Origin: Verrucomicrobiales bacterium | Lineage (GTDB): Bacteria; Verrucomicrobiota; Verrucomicrobiia; Limisphaerales; J093 | Length of the DNA stretch: 64,000 bases | Assembly (NCBI GenBank): GCA_024233305.1 | Contig: JACKPV010000034.1 | Span: 1-64,000, forward strand | Reading direction: 5' to 3' | Translations under genes and position numbers: made by a program | Notes under the pieces: model-generated | What the model saw: only the letters and a program-made list of their open reading frames with translations | What the model was told of the DNA's origin: nothing | Databases searched by the model: none | In this document: piece by piece, positions 8,542 through 17,582 of the stretch | How the letters are laid out: each line of letters opens with the position of its first letter | Numbering within the stretch: the stretch's first letter is position 1

Positions 8542-10275
8542 TCAGTCCTCTCCGCGCCGCCGGCTCATGGTGGACTGGGCGCGGAGGACGTCGTGAAGGG
8601 TGACCAGTCCGAGGACGCGGCCGTCCTTGGGGTCGGTGAGGACGACGATGTTCGCGGTGGACTGGATCAGGGACATCTGCAGGTCCTGGATGGTCTGCCC
8701 CGGGCGGCAGGTCACGGCCGGTTCGAGGCGAGGTTCCCGTTTTTGGCTCAGCGCCTCTTCGGCTTCGGCGCGTGTGAGCAGGCTGAGGGCGCCGGTTTTG
8801 CCGACCACCGGCCAGCGCTGGTAGGGATGTTCCTTCAGGAGCGCTTCGAGCGCTTCGGGACGGAGGTCCGCGACCACCACCGGCTGGAAGTTCGCGATGG
8901 CGGACACCGGCAGTTGCTGCCAACTCTGGAGATCGCGCGGAGGGATCACCCGGTCCAGGTGATGACCGTCCTGTTGCAGCAGGGCTTCGTAGAAATTCTC
9001 GCGGCACAGCCGGCGGGCGATGGCGCCGCTCACGAGCGCGCCCATCATCAGGGCGGGCACGAGGGCGAACTCGTGCGTCATCTCGAAGACGATCAGAATG
9101 CCCGTGACCGGCGCCCGCACGACGGCGTTGAGGCAGGCGCTCATGCCCACGACGGCCAGGGCGAGCCGGTCGCCCGGGCTGAGGGGCAGGACCGTGGCAG
9201 CGAGTTCTGCGATCCCCACGCCGGCCATGCCGCCCAGGAACAGGGTCGGGGAGAAGATGCCCCCCGAGCCGCCGAAGCCGTAGCAGGCGACCGTGGCAAG
9301 CAGTTTCGCCCCGAGCAGGATCAGGGCGATCTGCCAGACGATCTTGTGGTCCAGCGCGGCGGAGAGATCATCGTAACCGAGGCCAAACACGCCGAGCCGT
9401 CCGGTGTGCCAGAACACCGCGCAGCCGATCGCCCAGGTGATCAGTCCGCCGAAAACGGGCCGGATCCAGACGGGAACCGCGGTGAGCCGACGGTTGGCCG
9501 AGCGCAGGCCGAGGGTCCACTTCTGGAAGGCGACTCCCACCAAGGCCGCCGCCGCGGCCACCATCGGAGTGAGCAGATAGGCCTGCCAGTGCGGCGCCGC
9601 GGCGCCCCGGAGGATGAAGGCCGGCTGGGCGCCGATCAACCCATGCACCACGAAGGCGCCCAGCACCGAGGCCAGCAGTACGCTGCCGAGAAAACGGCTG
9701 TTGAGGTCCGCGATGATCTCTTCGAGCACGAAGGTGATCGCGGCCAGCGGCGTGTTGAAGGCCGCCGCCAGTCCGGCGGCGGCGCCCGCCGCGGCGGCCG
9801 GCCGGCGGTTCTGCTTCGGTTCGCCGAGCGTGCCCGCCAGATTCGAGGCCAAGCCGCCGGCAATCTGCACCGAGGGGCCCTCGCGCCCGAGACTGCAGCC
9901 GCCGCCAACACTGACCACCCCGGCGACGAACTTCACCCAGACCGTGCGCCACGGCACGTAGCCGAAGTCCTTCCAGAAGGCGAGCTTCAGCTGGGGGATG
10001 CCGCTACCGGCAGCCTCCTTGCAGTAGGCGTTGAGCAGCCACCCGACGATCAGGGACGCGGCGACCAGGATGCCCAGGCTCCAGAGGGCGAATTCCGTCT
10101 TCGAGAGTGCCGCCGCGCGGGCGATGGTGTTTCGATGCGTCGCATGGACCGCAAGTTGGAAGGCGACGGCGGCCAGGCCGGCGAGCAGACCGTAAACGCA
10201 GGTTGCCAGGATGCTTCGGGTACGCGCGGGCAACCGGTTGAGGAAGCCGGTCAGCAGACCGTGGATGGACCGCAT
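8542..10275 (-). CDS. ClC-type chloride channel or antiporter with CBS domains
   Basis: This is a 577-residue ClC family membrane protein. The ion-path motifs are present: GSGIP for the chloride serine, GREGP carrying the gating glutamate, and GIFSPTLFLGG. FVLEE places a glutamate where the internal proton glutamate of E. coli ClcA lies, so a 2Cl-/H+ exchanger is more likely than a channel. The C-terminal 130 residues hold a pair of CBS-like segments (near VSAIANFQPVVVADLRP and TVQD-like GQTIQDLQMSLIQSTA) that probably bind nucleotides. The start at 10275 follows GAGG by about eight bases. The frame is open further upstream but that part lacks family similarity. Confidence 0.88.
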   Translation of the reverse strand: MRSIHGLLTGFLNRLPARTRSILATCVYGLLAGLAAVAFQLAVHATHRNTIARAAALSKTEFALWSLGILVAASLIVGWLLNAYCKEAAGSGIPQLKLAFWKDFGYVPWRTVWVKFVAGVVSVGGGCSLGREGPSVQIAGGLASNLAGTLGEPKQNRRPAAAAGAAAGLAAAFNTPLAAITFVLEEIIADLNSRFLGSVLLASVLGAFVVHGLIGAQPAFILRGAAAPHWQAYLLTPMVAAAAALVGVAFQKWTLGLRSANRRLTAVPVWIRPVFGGLITWAIGCAVFWHTGRLGVFGLGYDDLSAALDHKIVWQIALILLGAKLLATVACYGFGGSGGIFSPTLFLGGMAGVGIAELAATVLPLSPGDRLALAVVGMSACLNAVVRAPVTGILIVFEMTHEFALVPALMMGALVSGAIARRLCRENFYEALLQQDGHHLDRVIPPRDLQSWQQLPVSAIANFQPVVVADLRPEALEALLKEHPYQRWPVVGKTGALSLLTRAEAEEALSQKREPRLEPAVTCRPGQTIQDLQMSLIQSTANIVVLTDPKDGRVLGLVTLHDVLRAQSTMSRRRGED

Positions 10276-10471
10276 GACGGGCCTCATTGGACCGGTCGGG
10301 GCCGCCGGCACCCTACGCTCTTCGAGGCCCCGGTCTTGATGGTGTCGGTCACAGGCAACACGGCCGCCCAGTCTAGCCCCGGAGCACATCCGGCTGGCAA
10401 GCCCTAGTCGTCGCAAAACCCGGAGCGGGACGCACCCCGGCGCTTCCCGAGTTCGAGGCAGCTGGGGAAAT

Positions 10472-10559
10472 CGAGCGCGGGGTTCATTTTGCTGGCTCCG
10501 CCGGAAGTCGGGCTTGCTGCGGAATGAACTCCGCGGTCCGAAAAGGCTGAGATGCGCAC
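10472..10559 (+). repeat. R2 MITE-like repeat, left-truncated copy
   Basis: It matches the complete R2 copy at 50693-50824 from the GAGCGCGG segment to the right end CTGAGATGCGCAC (10547-10559), including TTGCTGCGGAATGAACTCCGCG. The left terminal inverted repeat is missing. The element occupies the gap upstream of the DUF1080/ThuA gene. The rest of the 10276-10637 gap shows nothing I can identify. Confidence 0.75.
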
Positions 10560-10637
10560 GGGAGCGCAATCGACAGGCGGAAAAGCTGGCGTGCGCGTCC
10601 CCGGTCACGTATCAAGGGGGTTGATCGATTTCCTGCC

Positions 10638-12071
10638 ATGAACACACGCACCAAATCTCCCCTCGACCGGGCGCTGGCCATCGCGACCGGTTGGCTCGTT
10701 TCCTCGATTGCGGCGGGCGCCGCCGACCTGAATCCGCCGTGGGCGCCGCTGTTCGACGGACAGAGCCTCCAAGGGCTGACCCAGCGGAACGGGACCGCCA
10801 CCTACCGGGTCGAGGACGGCTGCCTGGTGGGACGCACGAGCGAAGGCAGTCCGAATTCGTTTCTTTGCACGACGGCGACCTACAGCGACTTCGAGTTGAG
10901 CTTCGAGGTGTTGGTTGATGACGCGTTGAACTCCGGCGTGCAGATCCGCTCGGCGAGCACGGCGGCCTTCAAGAACCACCGGGTGCACGGGCCGCAGGTC
11001 GAGATTGCGGTGAACGGCAGCGCCGGCTGCGTCTACGGGGAAGGTCTCGACACGGGCTGGTTGTCCGGTCCCGGCGGGGATCCCGTGAAGCGGGGCGCCT
11101 TTCGGCGGGGCGAGTGGAATCACTATCTCGTGAGGACCTCCGGGCCGCGGATTCAGACCTGGGTGAACGGCCTTCCCGTGGTGGACTTCGAGGAGACGAC
11201 CACGAAGATGCCGCGCGGGTTCATCGGCTTCCAGGTGCACGGCATCCGGCGGGGCGACGGTCCCTACGAGGTGCGGTGGCGCAACATCCGGATCCGGGAT
11301 TTCACGCCGCGGCGCGTGGTGTTCATCGGCGCGGGCGGTGGCCATGGCGGGGACGCCCACCAGCATCTCGCGGGCAACCACCGCTTTGCCGAGGCGCTCA
11401 AGGCGGGCGGGTTGAACTTTGAGACCTTCGAGTTCGATGGATATCCCGATGACCCACAGGCCCTGGCCGGGGCGGATGCCGTGGTCTTCTATTGCAACGG
11501 TGGTGGCGGACACCTGGTCATGCCTCACCTGGATGCCTTCGATGCGTTGATGCGGCAGGGGGTTGGCTTGGTGTGTCTGCATTACGCGGTCGAGGTGCCC
11601 GCCGGCCGGCCCGGCGATCTCATGCTGGACTGGATCGGGGGTTACTTCGAAACCGACTGGTCGGTGAATCCGGTTTGGACCGCGAGCTTCGACGCGATTC
11701 CTGTGCACCCGGCGACCCGCGGAGTGGAACCGTTCACGTTGCGCGACGAGTGGTATTACCACATGAAGTTCCGGCCCGGGATGCAGGGGGTGACGCCGCT
11801 GCTTTCTGCGCATCCGCCGCGCGAGACTTTGGACCGTCCGGACGGCCCCCACGAGAACAACCCGCATGTGCGGGCGGCCATCCGGCGGGGGGAAATCCAG
11901 CACCTGGCCTGGGCGTATGAGCGTCCGGACGAGCGGGGCGGAGGGCGCGGCTTTGGTGCGACCGCCGGTCATTGGCACAAGAACTGGCATGAACCGAGCC
12001 TGCGCACCCTGGTGGTGAACGCCATCGCCTGGGCGGCCGGCGCGCCGGTTCCCGAAGCCGGCTTTCGTTGA
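10638..12071 (+). CDS. 3-keto-disaccharide hydrolase (DUF1080) fused to ThuA domain
   Basis: This 477-residue exported protein has two carbohydrate-linked domains. Residues about 35-230 are a DUF1080/LamG-like fold, beginning LFDGQSLQGL and containing the DFELSFEVLVDDALNSGVQI and GFIGFQVHG segments typical of this family, which includes 3-keto-glucoside hydrolases. Residues about 232-475 are ThuA-like (class I glutamine-amidotransferase fold), with VVFIGAGGGHGGDAHQH, GADAVVFYCNGGGGH and DEWYYHMKF. The N-terminus (about residues 12-30) is hydrophobic and likely a signal peptide. ThuA proteins act on oxidised (3-keto) sugars, so the fusion may couple hydrolysis with further processing. It stands alone, with no sugar dehydrogenase beside it. 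Confidence 0.85.
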   Translation: MNTRTKSPLDRALAIATGWLVSSIAAGAADLNPPWAPLFDGQSLQGLTQRNGTATYRVEDGCLVGRTSEGSPNSFLCTTATYSDFELSFEVLVDDALNSGVQIRSASTAAFKNHRVHGPQVEIAVNGSAGCVYGEGLDTGWLSGPGGDPVKRGAFRRGEWNHYLVRTSGPRIQTWVNGLPVVDFEETTTKMPRGFIGFQVHGIRRGDGPYEVRWRNIRIRDFTPRRVVFIGAGGGHGGDAHQHLAGNHRFAEALKAGGLNFETFEFDGYPDDPQALAGADAVVFYCNGGGGHLVMPHLDAFDALMRQGVGLVCLHYAVEVPAGRPGDLMLDWIGGYFETDWSVNPVWTASFDAIPVHPATRGVEPFTLRDEWYYHMKFRPGMQGVTPLLSAHPPRETLDRPDGPHENNPHVRAAIRRGEIQHLAWAYERPDERGGGRGFGATAGHWHKNWHEPSLRTLVVNAIAWAAGAPVPEAGFR

Positions 12072-12303
12072 CGGTTTCGCCTCGGCGACGCGGTGAGCCG
12101 ACACGATTGGGCGGTGACCGCTCCATCGACCTCCGCCCGGCCTTCCGGTTCGTAAAAGTCAAACGCCCATCCCTCAAAAACCTCTCATGAATTTGCCGTG
12201 CAGTCCGAACTTGGAAGCATTTTTTGACTAGTGTTTGCATTCGGTTCGTGATAACCTGCCCCCGTTGTGTTAGCTGATAAGGACACCTTTCGGCTGCGGT
12301 TGT

Positions 12304-12338
12304 CGGACGGGACCCTATAGGGTTTTGTGGTCCGTCCG
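12304..12338 (+). promoter_or_regulatory. leader hairpin upstream of PEP-CTERM gene
   Basis: CGGACGGGACC (12304-12314) pairs with GGTCCGTCCG (12329-12338) with one bulged G. The 14-base loop contains the palindrome CCCTATAGGG followed by TTTTG. It ends 85 bases before the next start codon, so it would lie in that mRNA leader. In the same gap TTGACT at 12224-12229 and GATAAC at 12250-12255 resemble promoter hexamers, but the 20-base spacing is poor. The remainder of 12072-12423 is featureless. Confidence 0.4.
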
Positions 12339-12423
12339 GTGGTCGCGCTGGTGGTGTCGCCGGCGGAAGCGGCAGCGATTGAGTTGGGGACCCCCGCCGG
12401 GCAGAACGGGAAAGAAGCTTAAG

Positions 12424-13011
12424 ATGAAGATATCACTCAAATCGACGTGCATAGTCGGTGTGTTGGGTCTGCTCACCTGCCTCACCGCCAACGTCCGCGC
12501 ACAGATCATCCTCCCCCCGATCACCTTGACGGGGTTGAACGATCCTTGGAACGCCTCGCCCATAAAACTGGACGGAGAACCCCTCATCGGGAGTCTTGCG
12601 TATGTTGCCATCTCCTACGTTCCGCAACTTGATCTCTGGACCGAGAGCCTGACCGTGAAGTGGCCCGTCAACGCCGACCCCGCCCCCTTTTACGTGGAGA
12701 TTGGGCCAGGCTCAGGAAACGAGGTATTCTATCGTGGCGCCCTCAATCCCACCTCCGGGCAGGCCAATCTGGTCCCTGGTATTCCGGGGTTCCTGGCTGC
12801 CTTGAATGACGGAAAGGCCTCGGTGTGGCTGGTTGGAGATCCCAATCCCTCGGATCCATCCGCCCCCGCGTTGCCGACCGGGATCTTGGTGGATCCGATA
12901 GTCTTCCATGCTCCTGAACCGTTGCCGACGGCCAGTCTCGGCTTCCTCGGGGCTTGCGGAGTGTGGATGGCTATCAAGCGGCGGCGGGACCGCAAGGCAA
13001 AGAGCGCTTAG
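12424..13011 (+). CDS. PEP-CTERM-like exported protein
   Basis: This 195-residue protein has a signal peptide (MKISLKSTCIVGVLGLLTCL, with a likely cut after NVRAQ). Its C-terminus consists of PEP, a short hydrophobic stretch (LGFLGACGVWMAI) and the basic tail KRRRDRK, which is the PEP-CTERM sorting arrangement. Such proteins are processed by an exosortase, and no exosortase gene is in this window. The mature part has no recognised enzymatic domain. The ATG follows the purine-rich GAAAGAAG. A frame open upstream from 12325 lacks coding character. Confidence 0.75.
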   Translation: MKISLKSTCIVGVLGLLTCLTANVRAQIILPPITLTGLNDPWNASPIKLDGEPLIGSLAYVAISYVPQLDLWTESLTVKWPVNADPAPFYVEIGPGSGNEVFYRGALNPTSGQANLVPGIPGFLAALNDGKASVWLVGDPNPSDPSAPALPTGILVDPIVFHAPEPLPTASLGFLGACGVWMAIKRRRDRKAKSA

Positions 13012-13491
13012 AAGAAGCGCCTGACCCGCCGCACGCATGTAACGGTGGGATGTGCCCGGTAACGGGCATGGGGTGAGTGGTCTGTCGGCCCTAAGATCGA
13101 CAGCGCGGCGTAGCCCGGCATCTCCTCCGACTACGGGGGCGGTGCCGGCTCGCATTTTGGGAGGCCGCTGTCCGTAGTCGCACTCCGTTATTCGGCGTTC
13201 GGATTGCCCCCGCAGCCGGCGGGGCGCAGGCAAGGCGTTCTTCCATCGAGCCGGTCCCCCGTTTCAAACCAGTTGCCCGGGCGACGCTTCGGTAGCCTGT
13301 GGCTCACGACCGGTGCGGAAGCCGGCGGGGAAACCCCGCCTGCGTTCGCGAGCTGGTTCCCTCCAGATGCGCGTGGACTCCTGGATGTTGCTGATGACCA
13401 GTGGCTCCTCGCCGCAACCGCGTCGGGTCCGATGCACGGTCAGGCCGCTGCTGGTTGACACCGCCGGGCGGGTTCGCAAGACTCGGCGCCG
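13012..13491. other. 480-bp intergenic region, nothing identified
   Basis: A weak hairpin, TGCCCG-GTAA-CGGGCA at 13053-13068, lies just after the PEP-CTERM gene but lacks a T-tract. Otherwise I see no gene, RNA or repeat. No parA reading frame is present here although parB follows. Confidence 0.4.
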
Positions 13492-14418
13492 ATGACAAAA
13501 CCCGCACTGGGTCGTGGACTGGGCGCGCTGCTGGGTGGTGGCTCAATTTCGCCATCCCCACCGACCGCCGGGGCCTCCTCGGCGTCACCTGCCCCGGGGG
13601 TCCCGTCGTCTTCCGAGGGGCAGATCGAGAGTCTTCCATTGACGCGCGTTCAGCCTTGCGCCTTTCAGCCCCGCCGGCAGTTCGCGACTGAGGAGTTGCA
13701 GGAACTGGCGGATTCCATCCGGGAACAGGGCATTCTGCAACCGCTCATCGTGCGTCGGCGGGGCGACGACTATGAACTCATCGCGGGTGAGCGTCGCTGG
13801 CGGGCGGCCAAACTCGCCGGACTGAACGAGGTGCCGGCCCTGGTCCGGGAGGCGGATGACCTGAAGGTGCTCGAACTGGCCCTCATCGAGAACCTCCAAC
13901 GCGAGGATTTGAACCCGATCGAGGAGGCTGAGGGTTACCGCCAGTTGGCCGAGCGCTTTCAACTACGTCAGGAGGACATCGCCGCGCGCGTGGGGCGGAG
14001 CCGGGTTTCGGTTGCCAACGCGCTCCGCCTGCTGAAGCTCCCCGATGCACTTCAGGCCCATGTCCGCAACGGACAGCTCTCGGTGGGGCACGCGAAGGTA
14101 ATCCTCGGACTCGAGGTTGCCGACCGGCAGACGCTTGCTGTCGACCGCGTTCTGCGCGACGGCCTGAACGTGCGCCAAACCGAGGATCTGGTCGCGCGAC
14201 TGCAAGCCCCGTCGGCCCGTACGGCGGTTGGCGGACGGACTGGTTCGCTCTCGGGCCCGGATCCCCATCTTGGCGTCCTGCAAGAACGTCTTCAGGAACG
14301 CTTGGGAACCCGGGTTCGTCTGCGGTACCGCAAGGGCAAGGGCAGCGTTGAAATCCAGTTCTTCAGTGACGACGATCTCGAGCGGGTACTGGAACTGATC
14401 GGCATCACACCCGAGTAA
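13492..14418 (+). CDS. parB: chromosome partitioning protein ParB
   Basis: This is a 308-residue ParB/Spo0J-type CTP-dependent clamp that binds parS. The N-terminus MTKPALGRGLGALLGG is the usual ParA-interacting start. CTP-binding motifs follow: GILQPLIVR near residue 80, GERRWRAAKLAG near 100, and ENLQREDLNPIEEAEGY near 135. The helix-turn-helix is RQEDIAARVGRSRVSVANAL near 160, followed by the LSVGHAKVIL linker and a C-terminal dimerisation segment. parA, which is usually immediately upstream, is absent from this window. Confidence 0.95.
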   Translation: MTKPALGRGLGALLGGGSISPSPPTAGASSASPAPGVPSSSEGQIESLPLTRVQPCAFQPRRQFATEELQELADSIREQGILQPLIVRRRGDDYELIAGERRWRAAKLAGLNEVPALVREADDLKVLELALIENLQREDLNPIEEAEGYRQLAERFQLRQEDIAARVGRSRVSVANALRLLKLPDALQAHVRNGQLSVGHAKVILGLEVADRQTLAVDRVLRDGLNVRQTEDLVARLQAPSARTAVGGRTGSLSGPDPHLGVLQERLQERLGTRVRLRYRKGKGSVEIQFFSDDDLERVLELIGITPE

Positions 14419-14721
14419 GCCGGCGGGCTCCTCGCTTGCGGTAACCAAACCGGTCAGAGCGCCTGAGCCGGTCGACGCTGCTCCATCCGGGTCTCCGGTT
14501 TCTCGGTGTCCCGGCGGCCTCCGGCGAGGAAGCGCAGTATCCACTCTGCGGGCCACGGTCGGAGTCAATCCCTGAGTGGAATGAGCCCACGGTTTCGAGG
14601 AACCCGAGATGCGCACGGCTGCTGGCTGCTGCCTGGATTGAACCTTCGACTTCCCAAGTCCCTGCCGGTCTGGCATCAATACGGAGTTTGACATTTCTAG
14701 GACAGTGAAACGGCGGTTCTT
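14419..14721. other. 303-bp intergenic region, nothing firm
   Basis: TTGACA at 14688-14693 resembles a -35 box ahead of the PfkB kinase, but there is no convincing -10 hexamer at the right distance. I see nothing else. Confidence 0.35.
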
Positions 14722-15849
14722 ATGACGATTACGCAAGAGCAACGCAACCGATGTGCCGAACAGTTGGCGGCATCCGCGGGCCGGGTGTCCAGCCTCACCG
14801 GTTTCATCGGTTTGGACGGGTTCGTGGACGAGATCCTCCACGTGGTGGACAAGCGGGCCAGTGCCACGGAGTTTACCCGGCTCAACACGATTCAGGGCCT
14901 GGCCGACCGCATGGCCGCGGCGGCGGGACGCAGTACGAACATCGAACTGGTGCGCCACATGCAGAAGCTGGGAGGGAACGGCCCGATCATGGGAAACGCC
15001 CTGGCCTCGCTCGGCTTGCAGGTTACGTACGTCGGCAACCTGGGTTGGCCGGACATCCACGCGGTCTTCCGCGATTTCGCGGTCCGGGCGGAAGTGCACA
15101 GCATCGCGCCGCCGGGACTCACCGACGCCTACGAATTCCACGACGGGAAGATCCTTGTGGGCAAGCACGAGTCCCTCAAGGAGGTTACCTGGGCCAACAT
15201 CCAGGAGCGCTGGTCACGGGAGGAGTTTGGCCGGCACTTCGGAGCCGCTGACTTGGTGGGCTTCGTCAACTGGACCATGCTTCCTTACATGAGCCAGATC
15301 TGGGAATCGCTGCTGCAGGAACTCTGTCCGGGCCTGAACGGTGACCGCCGCAAGCTGTTCGTCGACCTTGCCGATCCTGAGAAGCGCACGAATGCCGACA
15401 TCCAGCATGCGCTCGAACTCGTGGTGCAATTCGGACGGTACTTCGATGTAATCCTCGGTCTGAACGAAAAAGAGGCATTCGAGGTGGGCAAAGCCCTGTC
15501 GCTTTCCCTGCCCGAACACACCCCCGCCGGGCTGGAAACCCTGGCCCGCGAAATCCACGCCCGCGTTCCCGTCCGGACGCTCGTTGTTCATCCGGTTTCC
15601 TACGCGCTGGCCGTTTCGGCCGACGGAGTGGCCATGACTCCGGGGCCGGTAACCGGCACGCCCCTGATCACCACAGGCGCCGGAGATCATTTCAACTCTG
15701 GATTCTGCCTTGGCAAGCTTTTGGGTTTGAACGATTTGGACAGCCTCCTGACCGCCGTTACCACCAGCGGTTTCTATGTCCGGACAGCCAGGAGCCCGAA
15801 TGTCACGGAATTGGCCAACACCCTGCAGGATGAGACAATCACCTACTAA
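14722..15849 (+). CDS. PfkB-family carbohydrate kinase
   Basis: This is a 375-residue ribokinase/PfkB fold sugar kinase. The C-terminal signature TGAGDHFNSGFCLG holds the catalytic aspartate, and the sugar-side motif GGNGPIMGNALASLGL lies near residue 90. It is longer than ribokinase (about 310), with a distinctive N-terminus containing FIGLDGFVDEILHVVDK. The substrate cannot be told from sequence. It stands 302 bp after parB and 56 bp before def on the same strand, so co-transcription with def is possible. Confidence 0.85.
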   Translation: MTITQEQRNRCAEQLAASAGRVSSLTGFIGLDGFVDEILHVVDKRASATEFTRLNTIQGLADRMAAAAGRSTNIELVRHMQKLGGNGPIMGNALASLGLQVTYVGNLGWPDIHAVFRDFAVRAEVHSIAPPGLTDAYEFHDGKILVGKHESLKEVTWANIQERWSREEFGRHFGAADLVGFVNWTMLPYMSQIWESLLQELCPGLNGDRRKLFVDLADPEKRTNADIQHALELVVQFGRYFDVILGLNEKEAFEVGKALSLSLPEHTPAGLETLAREIHARVPVRTLVVHPVSYALAVSADGVAMTPGPVTGTPLITTGAGDHFNSGFCLGKLLGLNDLDSLLTAVTTSGFYVRTARSPNVTELANTLQDETITY

Positions 15850-15905
15850 GCCGGCGTCGGCCCGGCGGGGGAACTCGGCCTCCCGCGCAACCAGCCGTCT
15901 GAATC

Positions 15906-16475
15906 ATGGTGCTTGAGATAGTCAAATACGGCCATCCTGCCTTGCGTGAGCGAGGCGAGAAGATCCGGCAGATCGACCAAACCGTCCGGGCCCTGGCGGC
16001 GGACATGCTGGAGACCATGCGCGACGCCCAGGGGGTCGGCCTCGCCGCCCAGCAAGTGGGGCGCGCATTACAGCTCTTTGTGGTGGACGTGGGCGAGGTC
16101 GAGGACCGGCCCTCCACGCTCGAGATCGGCGGGCAGCTCGTGTCCCTGGAGGCGCACATGCCGATGGTGCTGATCAACACCGAAGTCCAGCCCCTGGGCG
16201 AGCCCGAGACCGGCCCGGAAGGCTGCCTGAGTTTCCCGGAAATCTATGCGGACATCACGCGTCCGCGGCAGGTCCAGGTCCAGGCGCTCAACGAGGAGGG
16301 CGACCCGGTCCGGTTTTGCTGCGGCGGGTTGCTTGCCCGCGCCATTCAGCACGAGCACGACCACACCCGCGGCATCCTGTTCATTGATCGGATGCCCCGC
16401 TCGGTGAAAACCGAACTGCAAGCCGAACTCGACGCTCTGCACGCCGCGACGAAGGCCTCGCTCCGTCCCCGCTGA
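15906..16475 (+). CDS. def: peptide deformylase
   Basis: This metalloenzyme removes the formyl group from the initiator methionine of new proteins. All three family motifs are present: GVGLAAQQVG near residue 42, EGCLSFPE near 104 and QHEHDHTRG near 147, which together give the Cys and two His metal ligands. At 189 residues it has normal length. A slightly longer loop lies between motifs 1 and 2 (EDRPSTLEIGG). Confidence 0.96.
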   Translation: MVLEIVKYGHPALRERGEKIRQIDQTVRALAADMLETMRDAQGVGLAAQQVGRALQLFVVDVGEVEDRPSTLEIGGQLVSLEAHMPMVLINTEVQPLGEPETGPEGCLSFPEIYADITRPRQVQVQALNEEGDPVRFCCGGLLARAIQHEHDHTRGILFIDRMPRSVKTELQAELDALHAATKASLRPR

Positions 16476-16817
16476 ACACCCTTGTCCTGGCAGAGACGGA
16501 CGACAGATCCCGTCCGCTGCCCGACCTGCCCGAGTGGTGCGGACCGGCAGGTGCGCAGCGGCATCGAGAACGGTTGTTTCTGGCGACATACGGACATTCT
16601 CCGGGCCAATCGGCGGAGGGAATCCCGAAAACCTTCCCTCGACCGGCACCGCTGAGCCGCTCGGGCGACTGTCGATTCCAAAGCCGGACCTTTTTCGCTC
16701 GCGTACACCCGGTTCGAGACCGACGTCAACCAGGGTGAGCACCTGGAGTCTTGCCACGCCCGATGCCGACGAAGGACTATGGTCGTCGGGCACCGAATTC
16801 GGAAACGAAAGACACGA
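16476..16817. other. 342-bp intergenic region, nothing identified
   Basis: This stretch lies between def and tlyA. Short open frames here show no family similarity or ribosome binding site. No repeat of families R1-R3 is present. Confidence 0.35.
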
Positions 16818-17582
16818 ATGGGCGGCGCGATGCGCGCAATGATGCGCCTGGACCAGGCCTTGGTGGAACGTGGTTTGCTGGCAAGCCGCGAACAGGCGCA
16901 ACGCGCGGTGATGGCCGGCAACGTGCAGGTGAACGGCCGGCCGGCCACCAAGCCGGGCGCCCGCGTCAAACCGGACGACGAGATCCGACTCGCCGCGCCG
17001 GAACGGTTCGTCAGCCGGGGCGGCCAGAAGCTCGAGCATGCACTCGCGTCGTTTGGCTTCGAGATTGCCGGCCGCTGCGGCGTCGACATCGGGGCCTCGA
17101 CGGGCGGGTTCACCGATTGCCTGCTGCAACGCGGCGCGGCGCAGGTGTTCGCGGTGGACGTTGGGCAGGGTCTGCTGGCGTGGAAACTCCGGCAGGATCC
17201 GCGGGTGGTGGTGATGGAACGAGTGAACGCCCGCCACCTGAACTCCGGCCACTTCCCCTCGCCGTTCACACCGCTCGATTTTGCCGTCATCGATTGCTCG
17301 TTTATTTCCTTGCGGCTCGTGCTGCCGCCGGTGGTCGGGGTGCTTCGTCGGGGAGGCGATATCGTGGCGTTGGTGAAGCCGCAATTCGAGGCGGGCAAGG
17401 CCGAGGCCGACCGCGGTCGGGGGGTCATTCGCGATGCGGAGGTGCATGCGCGGGTGTTGCGCGAACTCGAGGCCTTCGTGGCGGGCAGGGGCGGAATCCG
17501 CTGGCAGGGATGCGTCGAGTCCCCCATTCTCGGCGGCGCAGGCAACAAGGAATTCCTCGTGTGGCTTGAGAAAACTGAGTGA
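16818..17582 (+). CDS. tlyA: TlyA-family rRNA 2'-O-methyltransferase
   Basis: This 254-residue protein has an N-terminal S4 RNA-binding domain (RLDQALVERGLLASREQAQR, then GNVQVNGRPATKPG) followed by an FtsJ/RrmJ-like methyltransferase. SAM binding is shown by GVDIGASTGGFTDCLLQRGA and DFAVIDCSFISLRLVLP. TlyA homologues 2'-O-methylate rRNA and are historically mislabelled haemolysin. I chose the ATG at 16818, preceded by GAAAG. ATGs at 16830 and 16839 are also possible. The gene overlaps nadK downstream, a pairing common in bacteria. Confidence 0.92.
   Translation: MGGAMRAMMRLDQALVERGLLASREQAQRAVMAGNVQVNGRPATKPGARVKPDDEIRLAAPERFVSRGGQKLEHALASFGFEIAGRCGVDIGASTGGFTDCLLQRGAAQVFAVDVGQGLLAWKLRQDPRVVVMERVNARHLNSGHFPSPFTPLDFAVIDCSFISLRLVLPPVVGVLRRGGDIVALVKPQFEAGKAEADRGRGVIRDAEVHARVLRELEAFVAGRGGIRWQGCVESPILGGAGNKEFLVWLEKTE

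Noticed and set aside
14688..14716. Promoter-like TTGACA upstream of the PfkB kinase
   Set aside because: There is no -10 hexamer at 16-18 bases.
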